From JAJRPT01 sp965661945 (GTDB lineage: Bacteria > Bacteroidota > Ignavibacteria > Kapaibacteriales > UBA2268): a stretch of 64,000 bases of DNA. The position numbers were made by a program, and so were the translations under genes. A model generated the notes under the pieces. It worked only from the letters and a program-made list of their open reading frames with translations, was not told the origin of the DNA and made no database searches. Below are positions 42,993 through 51,753 of the stretch, in pieces. Each line of letters opens with the position of its first letter. Positions within the stretch are counted from its first letter, which is position 1. The stretch covers positions 62,001 to 126,000 of the forward strand of contig CBFIFP010000001.1 in the NCBI GenBank assembly GCA_965661945.1. Reading direction: 5' to 3'.

Positions 42993-43618
42993 AGTTCACT
43001 ATTATTTGGTTCTACAAACTCATCGTCTAACATCTTATCATTATTATCATCACTTACAATGTAAGCTCCAATTTTTGCTTCGCTAATACTCGGTAACTTA
43101 TTATTAAAAAATACAAGTAAAACAATTCCAACACTAACACATGAATCAGCAACATTAAAAACTGGCCAATGAGACATACCAAACACATCCGGAATATCTA
43201 CAAGTATAAAATCAACAACTTTCCCATAGAAAAGAGCAGATTCCCCGAATATTACTCCATAAAAAACTCTATCAATCATATTACCTACAGCACCAGCAAG
43301 AATCAACATTATTGCTATTCTAACAAAATTATTGGCAAATTTTATCTTATACAAATACCAAGAAAGTCCAACACCAGCAAACACTGAAAACAAACTTAAA
43401 AATATTTTTCCTACACCAAACTCTATTCCAAAAGCCATTCCAGGATTTTCAACAAAAGTAAGAGCTAAAGTATCTCCAAACACAGGTATAATTTCACCGT
43501 AGTAAAACCCTTCCACTTTTACTCCAAAGATATCAAAACCTTTTACCAATAATTTTGTAACTTGGTCTAATACAATAAATAAAAAAGATATAACAAACAA
43601 TATCCACGTTTTTAGCAT
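42989..43618 (-). CDS. lspA: Lipoprotein signal peptidase (signal peptidase II)
   Basis: Cleaves lipoprotein signal peptides before the lipidated Cys in the inner membrane. 209 residues from the ATG at 43618; the upstream in-frame start at 43675 is unlikely. Four TM helices. The catalytic aspartates sit in GAVGNMIDRV and PVFNVADSC, the family signatures, with FVENPGMAFGI also present. The acidic C-terminal tail of about 30 residues is longer than usual. Its substrates include the lipoproteins coded in this window. Confidence 0.95.
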   Translation of the reverse strand: MLKTWILFVISFLFIVLDQVTKLLVKGFDIFGVKVEGFYYGEIIPVFGDTLALTFVENPGMAFGIEFGVGKIFLSLFSVFAGVGLSWYLYKIKFANNFVRIAIMLILAGAVGNMIDRVFYGVIFGESALFYGKVVDFILVDIPDVFGMSHWPVFNVADSCVSVGIVLLVFFNNKLPSISEAKIGAYIVSDDNNDKMLDDEFVEPNNSEL

Positions 43619-43873
43619 AATAATATTTTGAGTTGAAAATAAAATGCAAAATAAGGAAAATTTATCAAAATACAAGAATCAACGTTATTTCAACTTTAAG
43701 CAACCGCAATCTAAACTAATTTATATCTTCTAACATTAAAATCGCTATATTTTTTAAATAAATCTCTCAAGACATATATAAACATATATATTAGTAAAAA
43801 GTTAAGTAAATATATTTTAATAATTATCGTTTTACGTTTTTAGTTTTTTTTTCAAATTCTTTGTAAGTGTTGT

Positions 43874-43881
43874 TATTTTTG
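43874..43881 (+). promoter_or_regulatory. Possible TAnnTTTG promoter box of the E2 gene
   Basis: TATTTTTG (43874-43881) lies 58 bases before the E2 ATG in a 321-base AT-rich divergent spacer (43619-43939). No TTG at the -33 spacing, so support is modest; no other feature is seen in the spacer. Confidence 0.35.
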
Positions 43882-43939
43882 GTTAATTTAGTAGATTATT
43901 TAAAGAAAATTAACAAAAAATATAATTTAGGAGAATTTT

Positions 43940-45736
43940 ATGCAAGTTGAAGTCGTTATGCCCAAGATGGGAGAATCACTCCAAGAAGGCACGATAATAA
44001 ATTGGATGAAGAAAGAGGGCGAGGTAATTGAAAGAGATGAAATGATTTTAGAAATATCTACTGATAAAGTAGATACTGAAGTTCCATCTCCTGTTTCAGG
44101 TACTTTATTTAAAATCTTAGTACAAGAAGAAGAAACCGTTGAAGTTGGTACTCCTATAGCAATTATTGAAACAGAGGCGAGTGCTGTCGGTTCTTCAACC
44201 CAACAAGAAGCTCCATCTCCACAGCAAACTCCAGCTCCTGAACCAACTCCGGCACCACAACAATCTCAACCTGAACCAACTCCAATTCCAACTCCACAGC
44301 CAGAACCAGTTCAAGAATCTGCTTCTGCTTCTGGTGGCGATACAGTTGATGTTGTAATGCCTAAAATGGGAGAATCACTACAAGAAGGTACAATCATTAA
44401 ATGGATGAAGCAAGTTGGTGATAAAATTGAAAGAGATGAGATGATTTTAGAAATATCTACTGATAAAGTGGATACAGAGGTTCCTTCACCTATTTCTGGC
44501 ACTTTATCTGAAATCTTAGTACAAGAAGAAGAAACCGTTGAGGTTGGAACTCCAATTGCTAGAATTTCTACAGGTCAAGGAGCAAGCGTTGCTAAATCTG
44601 CACCAGCACCTCAAGCATCTGCTCCAATATCTCAACCAACTCCGGCTGCACCAGTACCTCAAGCAAGTCAGCCACAAACTCAAGCACCTGCTACGCAAGT
44701 TTCAGGGACTACTTTTGAGATTCCAAGACAAAAAGATGGCAAATTCTTCTCACCTTTAGTTAGAGAAATCTCTAAAGATAAAGGTATTTCGCTTGAAGAA
44801 CTTATGGCAATTAATGGTACTGGTATTGAAGGAAGAATTACTAAAGATGATTTAATGAAATATATTAATTCTAAAGGTACTCAATCAGCACCTCAAGCAC
44901 CAGCTCCGCAAGTATCACAACCATCTCAAGTTCAAACACAAGCACCAGCTCCGCAACCTGCACCTCAAGCACCTGTTCAAACGCAAAATGTTACTCAAAC
45001 TGCTCCTCCTTCTTACTCAGGTAAAAATGTTGAAATTATACCTATGGACAGAATGAGAAAACTTATCTCCGAACACATGGTTAATTCTAAAAGAACTTCT
45101 GCTCACGTAACCTCTGTTGCTGAAGTTGATGTTACTAACCTTGTTAAATTCAGAGAAAAACACAAAAATGCTTTTGAAAAAAGAGAAGGTATAAAACTTA
45201 CTTATACATCCTTCTTTTTAGCTGCTGTAGCTGAAGCCGTTCGTCAAAACCCTATGATTAACGTTAGCGTTGATGGTACTAATATTTTAAGACACAGAAA
45301 CACAAACATTGGTATGGCTACAGCCCTTCCTGATGGTAATTTAATAGTTCCTGTTATCAAAAATGCTGATGGTTTAAGTATAACTGGTATTCAAAGATCT
45401 GTTAATGACTTAGCAGACAGAGCAAGAAACAAAAAACTTGATCCAGACAATGTAATGGGCGGAACTATTACCTTGACAAACGTTGGTACATTCGGTACAT
45501 TATTCGGAACTCCTGTAATTAATCAACCACAATGCGTTATTTTTAGCGTTGGAGCTATAAAAAAACAAGCAGTTGTTCGTGAATTAGATGGAGCCGATGC
45601 AATAGTGGTAAGACACATTATGTATATGTCTATTACTTATGACCACAGAGTTATCGATGGTATGTTAGGTGGTAAATCACTTAAAACTGCTGTAGATTAC
45701 TTAGAGTCATTAAACGAAAGTAACATTCAATTATAA
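43940..45736 (+). CDS. Dihydrolipoyl acyltransferase E2 with two lipoyl domains
   Basis: E2 core of a 2-oxo acid dehydrogenase complex. Two nearly identical lipoyl domains (residues 1-78 and 135-212) carry the lipoylated Lys in ISTDKVDTE (Lys43, Lys176). They are joined by Pro/Ala/Gln linkers. A peripheral subunit-binding domain spans 268-309 (FFSPLVREISKDKGI), and a second linker leads to the catalytic domain (about 365-598) ending with DHRVIDGMLGG. AGGAG precedes the ATG. The substrate (2-oxoglutarate, pyruvate or branched-chain) cannot be fixed; the sequence looks most like SucB-type multi-lipoyl E2. No E1 or E3 gene is nearby. Confidence 0.9.
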   Translation: MQVEVVMPKMGESLQEGTIINWMKKEGEVIERDEMILEISTDKVDTEVPSPVSGTLFKILVQEEETVEVGTPIAIIETEASAVGSSTQQEAPSPQQTPAPEPTPAPQQSQPEPTPIPTPQPEPVQESASASGGDTVDVVMPKMGESLQEGTIIKWMKQVGDKIERDEMILEISTDKVDTEVPSPISGTLSEILVQEEETVEVGTPIARISTGQGASVAKSAPAPQASAPISQPTPAAPVPQASQPQTQAPATQVSGTTFEIPRQKDGKFFSPLVREISKDKGISLEELMAINGTGIEGRITKDDLMKYINSKGTQSAPQAPAPQVSQPSQVQTQAPAPQPAPQAPVQTQNVTQTAPPSYSGKNVEIIPMDRMRKLISEHMVNSKRTSAHVTSVAEVDVTNLVKFREKHKNAFEKREGIKLTYTSFFLAAVAEAVRQNPMINVSVDGTNILRHRNTNIGMATALPDGNLIVPVIKNADGLSITGIQRSVNDLADRARNKKLDPDNVMGGTITLTNVGTFGTLFGTPVINQPQCVIFSVGAIKKQAVVRELDGADAIVVRHIMYMSITYDHRVIDGMLGGKSLKTAVDYLESLNESNIQL

Positions 45737-45763
45737 TTTAATATAATTATAAAATAATATCTC

Positions 45764-45791
45764 AGGAGGGTTTCAAACCCTCCTTTTTTTT
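45764..45791 (+). terminator. Rho-independent terminator after the E2 gene
   Basis: Stem AGGAGGGT (45764-45771) / ACCCTCCT (45777-45784) with a TTCAA loop, then a run of T to 45791. Confidence 0.9.
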
Positions 45792-46226
45792 GAATTGTCT
45801 CTCCTAAACAAAAAATTCTTCCTAATGTTTCACACTTCACAGTCATATTTAGCGCAAGCGAAATATCCAGTCTAAAATTAATTCTAATCTGTATTTAAAC
45901 GATCTAATAGTTCAACCCCCAACCAATATTTTAAAAACAAAATAAAAACAAAATACTATATAAAAACATTTAACTCCATAATTTCGGATTATTTATTTTC
46001 TTTAAAACAAAAACAACAGTTTTTTGACATATAAAAAAATTTAGTTTAAATAATATTTGCACATAATATTAGCCATAATTTATAAACCTATGTTAAATTG
46101 ATAATTATAAAACTAAGAAAAACTAAAAAACACCATTTTTTGCAAAGATCAGTTCTTTTACAATAAAACCGACACATTAAAATATTTATAAACATACACA
46201 AATGTTCATTAAAAAATGTTTAATTA
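45792..46226. other. AT-rich spacer with no recognised feature
   Basis: 435 bases upstream of the sucD promoter. No open frame with coding character, no strong hairpin and no repeat was found. A single half-match to parS (TGTTTCAC, 45826-45833) lacks its mirror half. Confidence 0.5.
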
Positions 46227-46258
46227 TTTGATTTACAAATTAAAATTCATTAATTTTG
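46227..46258 (+). promoter_or_regulatory. Bacteroidetes-type promoter for sucD
   Basis: TTTG (46227-46230), 20 bases, then TAATTTTG (46251-46258): a full match to the -33/-7 consensus. The sucD ATG is 33 bases downstream. Confidence 0.65.
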
Positions 46259-46291
46259 TAAAATTATATTTAATAAATTCGGAAAATAAAA

Positions 46292-47263
46292 ATGAGTGTT
46301 TTAGTAAATAAAAATACTAAGGTAATTGTTCAAGGTATTACTGGCTCAGAAGGTACTTTCCATACCTCTCAGATGATAGAGTATGGAACTAAGATAGTGG
46401 GTGGAGTAACGCCTGGAAAAGGTGGAACTAAATATAAAGGTTCCGATAAAGGTGAATTCAAAAAAGCAGTTCCTGTTTTTAATTCTGTTCAAGATGCAGT
46501 AGATAAAACTGGAGCAGATACTTCAATAATTTTTGTACCACCTCCATATGCGGCGGATGCAATATTAGAAGCAATTGCAGCAGGAATAAAATTAGTAATA
46601 TGTATAACAGAGGGTATTCCTGTAAAGGATATGATAACAGTTAAAACCGCTCTAAGTAGTTCAGATGCAAGATTAATTGGTCCAAATTGCCCTGGAATAA
46701 TTACTCCTGGTGAAGCAAAAATTGGAATTATGCCTGGTTTTATACACCAAAAAGGAAGAGTTGGGCTTGTTTCTCGTTCAGGTACTTTAACTTATGAAGC
46801 AGTAAAGCAATTAACAGATGAGGGCTTAGGTCAAACTACTTGTATTGGTATTGGCGGAGACCCGATTATTGGAACTCAGTTTATTGATGCAATTAAATTA
46901 TTTAATGAAGACCCCGAAACAGAAGCAATTGTAATGATTGGTGAAATTGGTGGAACTGCTGAAGAAGAAGCAGCTGAATATATCAGAGCTAATGTTAAAA
47001 AACCAGTTATTGGATTCATAGCAGGAAGAACTGCACCTCCAGGTAGAAGAATGGGTCATGCTGGTGCGATTATTTCTGGTGGAAAAGGCGGAGCTGATGA
47101 TAAAATTAAAGTAATGAAAAAAGCTGGTATTCACGTTGTGGATTCTCCAGGACATATCGGACCAACAGCTAAAAAAGCTTTAGAAAGTTTAAGTTCTAGT
47201 AAAGCTAAAACAACTGCAACAAAATCGACTGCAGCTAAAACAACAAAAAATGCAACTAAATAA
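46292..47263 (+). CDS. sucD: Succinyl-CoA ligase alpha subunit with a Lys/Thr/Ala-rich tail
   Basis: Alpha subunit of succinyl-CoA synthetase (TCA cycle; substrate-level ATP/GTP formation). CoA-binding Rossmann domain with VQGITGSEGTFHTSQM, and ligase domain with SRSGTLTYEA, GIGGDPIIGT and the phosphorylated His in GHAGAIISGG (His256). The 323 residues exceed the usual 290: residues 301-323 form a histone-like tail (SKAKTTATKSTAAKTT). The beta-subunit gene is not adjacent. It is followed 44 bases later by ndk, which could use the nucleotide product. Confidence 0.94.
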   Translation: MSVLVNKNTKVIVQGITGSEGTFHTSQMIEYGTKIVGGVTPGKGGTKYKGSDKGEFKKAVPVFNSVQDAVDKTGADTSIIFVPPPYAADAILEAIAAGIKLVICITEGIPVKDMITVKTALSSSDARLIGPNCPGIITPGEAKIGIMPGFIHQKGRVGLVSRSGTLTYEAVKQLTDEGLGQTTCIGIGGDPIIGTQFIDAIKLFNEDPETEAIVMIGEIGGTAEEEAAEYIRANVKKPVIGFIAGRTAPPGRRMGHAGAIISGGKGGADDKIKVMKKAGIHVVDSPGHIGPTAKKALESLSSSKAKTTATKSTAAKTTKNATK

Positions 47264-47307
47264 AAAACAGTAATAAAAATAATTTTTTTAAAAAGGATAC
47301 ACAAAAA

Positions 47308-47724
47308 ATGTCTAACAAAACTTTTGCAATGATAAAACCAGATTCAGTTTCTCAAAATGTAATTGGAGAAATAATCGCTCATATCACTAAAGCTGGTTTT
47401 AAAGTTAAAGCTATGAAATTAACAAAACTTTCAACAGAACAAGCTGGTAATTTTTATGCAGTTCATAAAGAAAGACCATTTTATAATGATTTGGTTGCTT
47501 ATATGACAAGTGGACCAGTAGTACCATTATCATTAGAAAAAGATAATGCAGTTGAAGACTTCAGAAAATTAATTGGAGCTACTGACCCAACAAAAGCAGA
47601 TGATGGAACAATTAGAAAATTATACGGTAAATCTATCGAAAATAATGCTATACATGGTTCTGATTCTGATGAAAACGCAACTATTGAAACAAATTTCTTT
47701 TTCTCAACTTGTGAAAGAGTGTAA
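47308..47724 (+). CDS. ndk: Nucleoside diphosphate kinase
   Basis: Balances nucleoside di- and triphosphates by a phospho-His intermediate. 138 residues. FAMIKPDSV at the start, KERPFYNDLVAYMTSGP, and the active-site NAIHGSDS (His116). The C-terminal FFFSTCERV is usual. An AAAAAGGA ribosome site lies upstream. Probably cotranscribed with sucD and closed by a strong terminator. Confidence 0.97.
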   Translation: MSNKTFAMIKPDSVSQNVIGEIIAHITKAGFKVKAMKLTKLSTEQAGNFYAVHKERPFYNDLVAYMTSGPVVPLSLEKDNAVEDFRKLIGATDPTKADDGTIRKLYGKSIENNAIHGSDSDENATIETNFFFSTCERV

Positions 47725-47741
47725 TTTTTTATAATTTAATT

Positions 47742-47772
47742 GCACCCTTTTTAATAGAAGGGTGCTTTTTTT
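47742..47772 (+). terminator. Terminator after ndk, abutting the next start codon
   Basis: Stem GCACCCTT (47742-47749) / AAGGGTGC (47758-47765) with an 8-nt loop, then seven T (47766-47772). The next base starts the ATG of the Nudix gene. The only Shine-Dalgarno-like bases (AAGGGTG) are in the 3' arm of the stem. Confidence 0.85.
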
Positions 47773-48315
47773 ATGTCTAGATTTAATAGAACAATAGATA
47801 CATCTGTAAAATTTAAGAACCCATGGTGGACATACAGAGTTGATAATTATAAATTAATTAATGGTAATACAGCAGAGTATCATTATGTAGATACATTTGG
47901 TTCAACCTTTGTTATACCAATTACTAATGATGATAAGTTTGTAATGGTGAAGCAGTTTAGATATTTAAATAATAGATATTCTACAGAGTTCCCTGGTGGT
48001 GGCCAAAAGGAATTCCTAACTCCACTTGAAAATATTATTGAAGAACTAAGAGAAGAAACTGGTTATCTAAGTAACAAAATACATGAATTAGGCGTATTTA
48101 ATCCCTATAACGGTGTTACAAACGAAATATGTAAAGTTTACGTTGCTAAAGACCTTATTAAAGGAGAAAGTCAACCCGAAGAAAGTGAAGAGATAGAGAT
48201 TGTTTATCTTACAGAAAAAGAAATAGATAAAATGATAATTTCTAATGAATTATGGGATGGAATGACTTTAGCTGCTTGGGCATTATATAAATTAAAAAAA
48301 GGAGAATTATTATGA
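47773..48315 (+). CDS. Nudix hydrolase (ADP-ribose pyrophosphatase-like)
   Basis: 180 residues. Nudix fold with an N-terminal beta meander (NTAEYHYVDTFGSTFVIP, FVMVKQFRYLNNRYSTEFPGG) like ADP-ribose pyrophosphatases. The Nudix box is partly altered: the metal-binding REETGYL core is kept, but the position usually Arg is Glu, and the first Glu of the box appears as Leu. Activity may be retained or narrowed; the substrate is unknown. The ATG directly follows the ndk terminator T run, so its translation may depend on readthrough. Confidence 0.78.
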   Translation: MSRFNRTIDTSVKFKNPWWTYRVDNYKLINGNTAEYHYVDTFGSTFVIPITNDDKFVMVKQFRYLNNRYSTEFPGGGQKEFLTPLENIIEELREETGYLSNKIHELGVFNPYNGVTNEICKVYVAKDLIKGESQPEESEEIEIVYLTEKEIDKMIISNELWDGMTLAAWALYKLKKGELL

Positions 48316-49277
48316 GTTTTTTATTACTTATTTTATTTACATTTCAAATAAATGCACAACAAGATGAAAAGATAATGTCATCGTCAACTAATAGTTCGGA
48401 ACTATCTTACGATATTAAGTTATTTTTCCCTTTTAGTGTTATTCACCAATACAGAGTTGATGAGGAAACAGAAGTAGAAAGAGTCTATGAAGATGGCACT
48501 CCCTATTCATACACCAAAAGACTGACTTGGTATGTAACTATGGTTGCTCCCTCTATTAAAGGTAGCGAAGGTGAGAAACAGCTTTATGTAACCTTAGATT
48601 CACTTGACTATGAGTTTAAAGATGATAAATATGATATAAATTTCTATAATACTATGCCAGGTGTACCTCCTGGACATGTTTGGGATTTTGAAAAAACTTT
48701 TTTCTTAAATGCTAAAGAATTTGATATGTATTATGATTTTTATAATAAACCATATAAAATTGAAAGTGAGAGACTTGAAGAGGACAGATATAATATATCT
48801 CAATACACTGAGAAGAGTCAAGATTTTAGGGCTTCTTTATTAGAGAGAAGATATAGAGATAAAGAACTTATCCATATTGCAGACCCTGTCAAAAATTTAC
48901 TACCACCCGGTACGGTTGAAATAGATAGTAGTTGGAATTTAGACTTCACTTTTGATATTGATTTTGTTGAGTTTAACAACACTACTTCTGCTACTTTTTC
49001 CAAAATATTAGATAATCATTTTTATATTAATATGAAAGCAGATACTCTCTATTGTATTGATAAAGAAATGCTTTTGGATAATATTAAGAAAGTTGGAAAA
49101 ATAGAAAGTGGAATAGCTTCTGGAGAGGCAGAAATGAAAATCTCAACAAAAGGTCATATTAAATATCTCAATACTAAGTTTGAGGCAGAAATATATGGTA
49201 TTGTAGAAAATGTTAAATACATTGAAAAGAAAAAAACTACTGTTAAATGGGATTTAGTTGGCATGTGGCAGCAATAA
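48312..49277 (+). CDS. Unknown secreted protein
   Basis: 321 residues. The signal peptide ends at NA, and the mature N-terminus is QQDEKIMSS, fitting the Gln+1 preference. The remainder alternates charged beta strands with a few amphipathic segments, without Cys pairs or a known catalytic motif. Family not recognised (a DUF6263-like barrel or lipid-binding fold is possible but unsupported). Start overlaps the Nudix stop (ATGA), and an orphan linker precedes ybaB. Confidence 0.6.
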   Translation: MSFLLLILFTFQINAQQDEKIMSSSTNSSELSYDIKLFFPFSVIHQYRVDEETEVERVYEDGTPYSYTKRLTWYVTMVAPSIKGSEGEKQLYVTLDSLDYEFKDDKYDINFYNTMPGVPPGHVWDFEKTFFLNAKEFDMYYDFYNKPYKIESERLEEDRYNISQYTEKSQDFRASLLERRYRDKELIHIADPVKNLLPPGTVEIDSSWNLDFTFDIDFVEFNNTTSATFSKILDNHFYINMKADTLYCIDKEMLLDNIKKVGKIESGIASGEAEMKISTKGHIKYLNTKFEAEIYGIVENVKYIEKKKTTVKWDLVGMWQQ

Positions 49278-49322
49278 GTTTTAGGATTTAACGTCAAATA
49301 AAATAAAACATTGGATAAAAAT

Positions 49323-49652
49323 ATGAACTTTGATTTTTCAAAAATAGGCGAAATGAAAGAGATATTCGAAAAAGCAAAAGATATGCAAGAGAATATCAAA
49401 AAGATGAAAGATGAACTTGATTCTAAAACTTTTACAGGTGAAAGTGGCGGAGGTATGGTTACTATTACAATGACTGGTGCAAGAAAATGCAAGAAAATTG
49501 AAGTTGCAGAAATATGTTTACAAGATAAAGAAATGATGCAAGATTTATTAGTAGCTGCAGTTAATAATGTGTTAGTAAAAGTTGAAGAGGAGTATAAAAA
49601 TAAATTATCTTCAACAGCAGGACTGCCAAATTTTCCTGATTTTTCATTATAA
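49323..49652 (+). CDS. ybaB: YbaB/EbfC-family nucleoid-associated protein
   Basis: 109 residues from ATG 49323 (an in-frame TTG at 49311 is less likely). A coiled N-terminal helix (EKAKDMQENIKKMKDELD) leads to the sheet with GGGMVTITMTGARKCKKIEV, then a C-terminal helix. YbaB forms pincer dimers that bind DNA. It is placed three bases before recR, a classic pairing, but without the dnaX gene often found beside them. Confidence 0.93.
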   Translation: MNFDFSKIGEMKEIFEKAKDMQENIKKMKDELDSKTFTGESGGGMVTITMTGARKCKKIEVAEICLQDKEMMQDLLVAAVNNVLVKVEEEYKNKLSSTAGLPNFPDFSL

Positions 49653-49655
49653 TAT

Positions 49656-50249
49656 ATGATGTCATCATCTGATTCAATACAAAAATTAATAGAGCATTTT
49701 GCCAGTTTACCATCTATCGGAAAGAAAACAGCTCAAAGATTAGTTTTTCATTTACTTAAAAAAGATAAAAATTATTTAAATGATTTTGCTAAATCAATTA
49801 TATCTATTTCTGAAAACGTCAAGTTATGTAATACTTGCTTTAATTTCACTGATACCGACCCCTGCCCTATTTGTAGTTCGAATAAACGCAACTGTAAAAC
49901 AATATGTGTTGTCGAGCAGGCATCTGATGTTTTAGTGATAGAAAAAACAAATGAGTTTTTTGGTAAATATCATATTCTACATGGACTTTTAAATCCTCTT
50001 GATGGAATAACTCCTGATTTATTAAAAATTAAAGAGTTGATGCCAAGACTTACAGAAGTTGATGAGATTATACTTGCATTAAACCCTACGATAGAGGGTG
50101 AAGTTACTATTCAATATTTAGCTAAGTTAATAAAACCTCTTGAAATAAAAATTTCAAGAATAGCACGAGGCGTACCAATAGGTTCTTCTCTAGAATTTAC
50201 AGATCAAGCAACAATATCAAATGCCTTCGAAACAAGAATTTATATATAA
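49656..50249 (+). CDS. recR: Recombination protein RecR
   Basis: 197 residues. The N-terminal helix-hairpin-helix (FASLPSIGKKTAQRLVFHLL) is followed by a four-Cys zinc finger (CNTCFNFTDTDPCPIC). A Toprim domain (ICVVEQASDVLVIE, LNPTIEGEVTIQYL) and a C-terminal RIARGVPIGSSLEF segment complete it. Works with RecF/RecO to load RecA at gaps. Tightly coupled to ybaB. Confidence 0.96.
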   Translation: MMSSSDSIQKLIEHFASLPSIGKKTAQRLVFHLLKKDKNYLNDFAKSIISISENVKLCNTCFNFTDTDPCPICSSNKRNCKTICVVEQASDVLVIEKTNEFFGKYHILHGLLNPLDGITPDLLKIKELMPRLTEVDEIILALNPTIEGEVTIQYLAKLIKPLEIKISRIARGVPIGSSLEFTDQATISNAFETRIYI

Positions 50250-50281
50250 TTTTTATATTAATAACTTTAATCTTATAACTA

Positions 50282-50629
50282 TTAATAATACTTACTTATT
50301 TTAGAATAAACTGTATTTATGTAATCATTTACATTTGTTTCCAAAGTTCTGTATAAATTATAATTTGCAAGTAGATTAATTATTTCAAATTCGAATTGAC
50401 TCTCGAAACCGATTCCAGTTCTGTATGCAACTAATTTAGCCCACTCTTGAAAATCATCAGGACTAATTTCATTATTTTTATATCTTGCAAAAATTTCAAC
50501 AATACTAAATTTATTTATTTCTACAAGTTGATCAATATCAAAAGGTAGTGCCTTTAAGCTTTCTTTTAGTTCAATTAGGGGCAGTCTAAAATGTATTAAG
50601 TTTTCTAATACCTCTTTGTTGTTATTCAT
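50282..50629 (-). CDS. Small unknown soluble protein
   Basis: 115 residues, no signal peptide, all-helix prediction. It carries a segment FARYKNNEISPDDFQEWAKL followed by IGFESQFEFEIINLLANY, which resembles small bacterial proteins of unknown role with a YLNGEISAEELEEWA-like motif, some of which sit near toxin immunity genes. No toxin is nearby. It lies between recR and the FecR-type unit and is separated from the latter by a terminator. Confidence 0.6.
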   Translation of the reverse strand: MNNNKEVLENLIHFRLPLIELKESLKALPFDIDQLVEINKFSIVEIFARYKNNEISPDDFQEWAKLVAYRTGIGFESQFEFEIINLLANYNLYRTLETNVNDYINTVYSKISKYY

Positions 50630-50682
50630 ATTGATATATTTATTTTAAAAAGTTATAAAAGTTAAACTGTAGAGAAGTTTAG

Positions 50683-50717
50683 ACAAAAAAAAACTGATAG
50701 TTTTATCTATCAGTTTT
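50683..50717 (-). terminator. Rho-independent terminator after the FecR-type gene
   Basis: Perfect 11-bp stem (50690-50700 with 50707-50717), a 6-nt loop and a T run on the minus strand (complement of 50683-50691). Confidence 0.85.
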
Positions 50718-50738
50718 AATCTTAAATTAAATGATTAT

Positions 50739-51677
50739 TTATTTATTAACCATTTCCATAGCTTCATCATTCAAGCCAAGAGATAATAAATATTTAGCAT
50801 ACATTACTCTGTAAGCTTCTACATTTTCATCAATTTCAATAGCTTTTTGAAAATGAGTTGTTGCTTCATTAACTAATTTGTTATTAGCAAAAAATTTAGC
50901 AAGAATCATATTATCAAGAGAATTATTTAGGTCTAATTCAGCTTTTAAATTAGTAAGTTCTTGATTAAGATTAGTAGCTAATTCATTATTCATTCTGAAT
51001 ATACAAAACTCTTCAGAAATTTTATCTCCTGAGGATACTAACCAATAGTAACATTCATCATAAGGAACATTAGCTTCATCTAAATTTATTTGAGTTTCAG
51101 TAGTGTTTACTTCTTTAGTATAAATAACTTCATCACTACCATTTTTAATAATAAGTTTGTAAGAACTTGCTCTTTCTAGTGGATACCATGCGAAGTTTAA
51201 AGTGTTATTTATTGCAAAGGTACTTCTTGGAAGCCCTGCAACTATAGCAGAAGTAGTAAATTTGTTACCAAAGGCTCTTTCTACAGCACCAAGAGTAGAC
51301 ATTTTTTCACTTGCGTTTCCAGTAGCAAGCATATCATCACTATCGCTTAATTCATCTAATAGTGAGTTTGCTAACTTAGAAGAAACATTAGTGTTTTTAG
51401 TTTTTGCTTTTGCAGATAGTTTAGCAATAGAATAGAAACCAGATTTATCTACATTTATAGATTTTCCTGAACTATGCTCTAGTGTAACCACAGAGCCATC
51501 ACTAAGTTTAATTTGGTCAGATATCTTTAGATTTTTACCGTTTGATAATTTTTCCCATGAACTTCCATTCTTAAGTTGAGCATCACCTTTAATTTGTTTA
51601 ACAGTGAATTCTGGACTTCCTGCAAAAACTAAGCTACTGGTTAAAAGCATAACGATAATAGTCATTAGATTTTTCAT
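50739..51677 (-). CDS. FecR-like/TPR periplasmic protein
   Basis: 312 residues with signal peptide (ends at VFA). Residues about 24-90 form a FecR-like beta domain (FTVKQIKGDAQLKNGSSW, SDQIKLSDGSVVTLEHSSGK). A Ser/Thr-rich linker and an Ig-like SYKLIIKNGSDEVIY section follow. The C-terminus (about 250-312) is a TPR/helical repeat (NEATTHFQKAIEIDENVEAY). FecR domains sense extracellular signals, and this one sits directly after two CHASE2 genes, a common pairing in sensory operons. Confidence 0.8.
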   Translation of the reverse strand: MKNLMTIIVMLLTSSLVFAGSPEFTVKQIKGDAQLKNGSSWEKLSNGKNLKISDQIKLSDGSVVTLEHSSGKSINVDKSGFYSIAKLSAKAKTKNTNVSSKLANSLLDELSDSDDMLATGNASEKMSTLGAVERAFGNKFTTSAIVAGLPRSTFAINNTLNFAWYPLERASSYKLIIKNGSDEVIYTKEVNTTETQINLDEANVPYDECYYWLVSSGDKISEEFCIFRMNNELATNLNQELTNLKAELDLNNSLDNMILAKFFANNKLVNEATTHFQKAIEIDENVEAYRVMYAKYLLSLGLNDEAMEMVNK

Positions 51678-51753
51678 CTTTCTTTCCTTTTGAAATAATT
51701 TACATATAAATTACATTAATTATTTTTAATAAACAAATTATTTTTTAAAAAAT

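Noticed and set aside
43619..43939. Possible small gene in the lspA/E2 spacer
   Set aside because: All frames are short and AT-rich with no ribosome site; a promoter box is the only support.
44072..44480. Nucleotide repeat in the E2 gene as an assembly duplication
   Set aside because: The two copies are separated by a normal Pro/Ala linker and differ at many codons; two lipoyl domains are normal for E2 proteins.
45826..45841. Possible parS site (TGTTTCAC followed by ACTTCACA)
   Set aside because: Only the left half matches the parS palindrome; the right half is not its mirror, and it is 12 kb from parAB.
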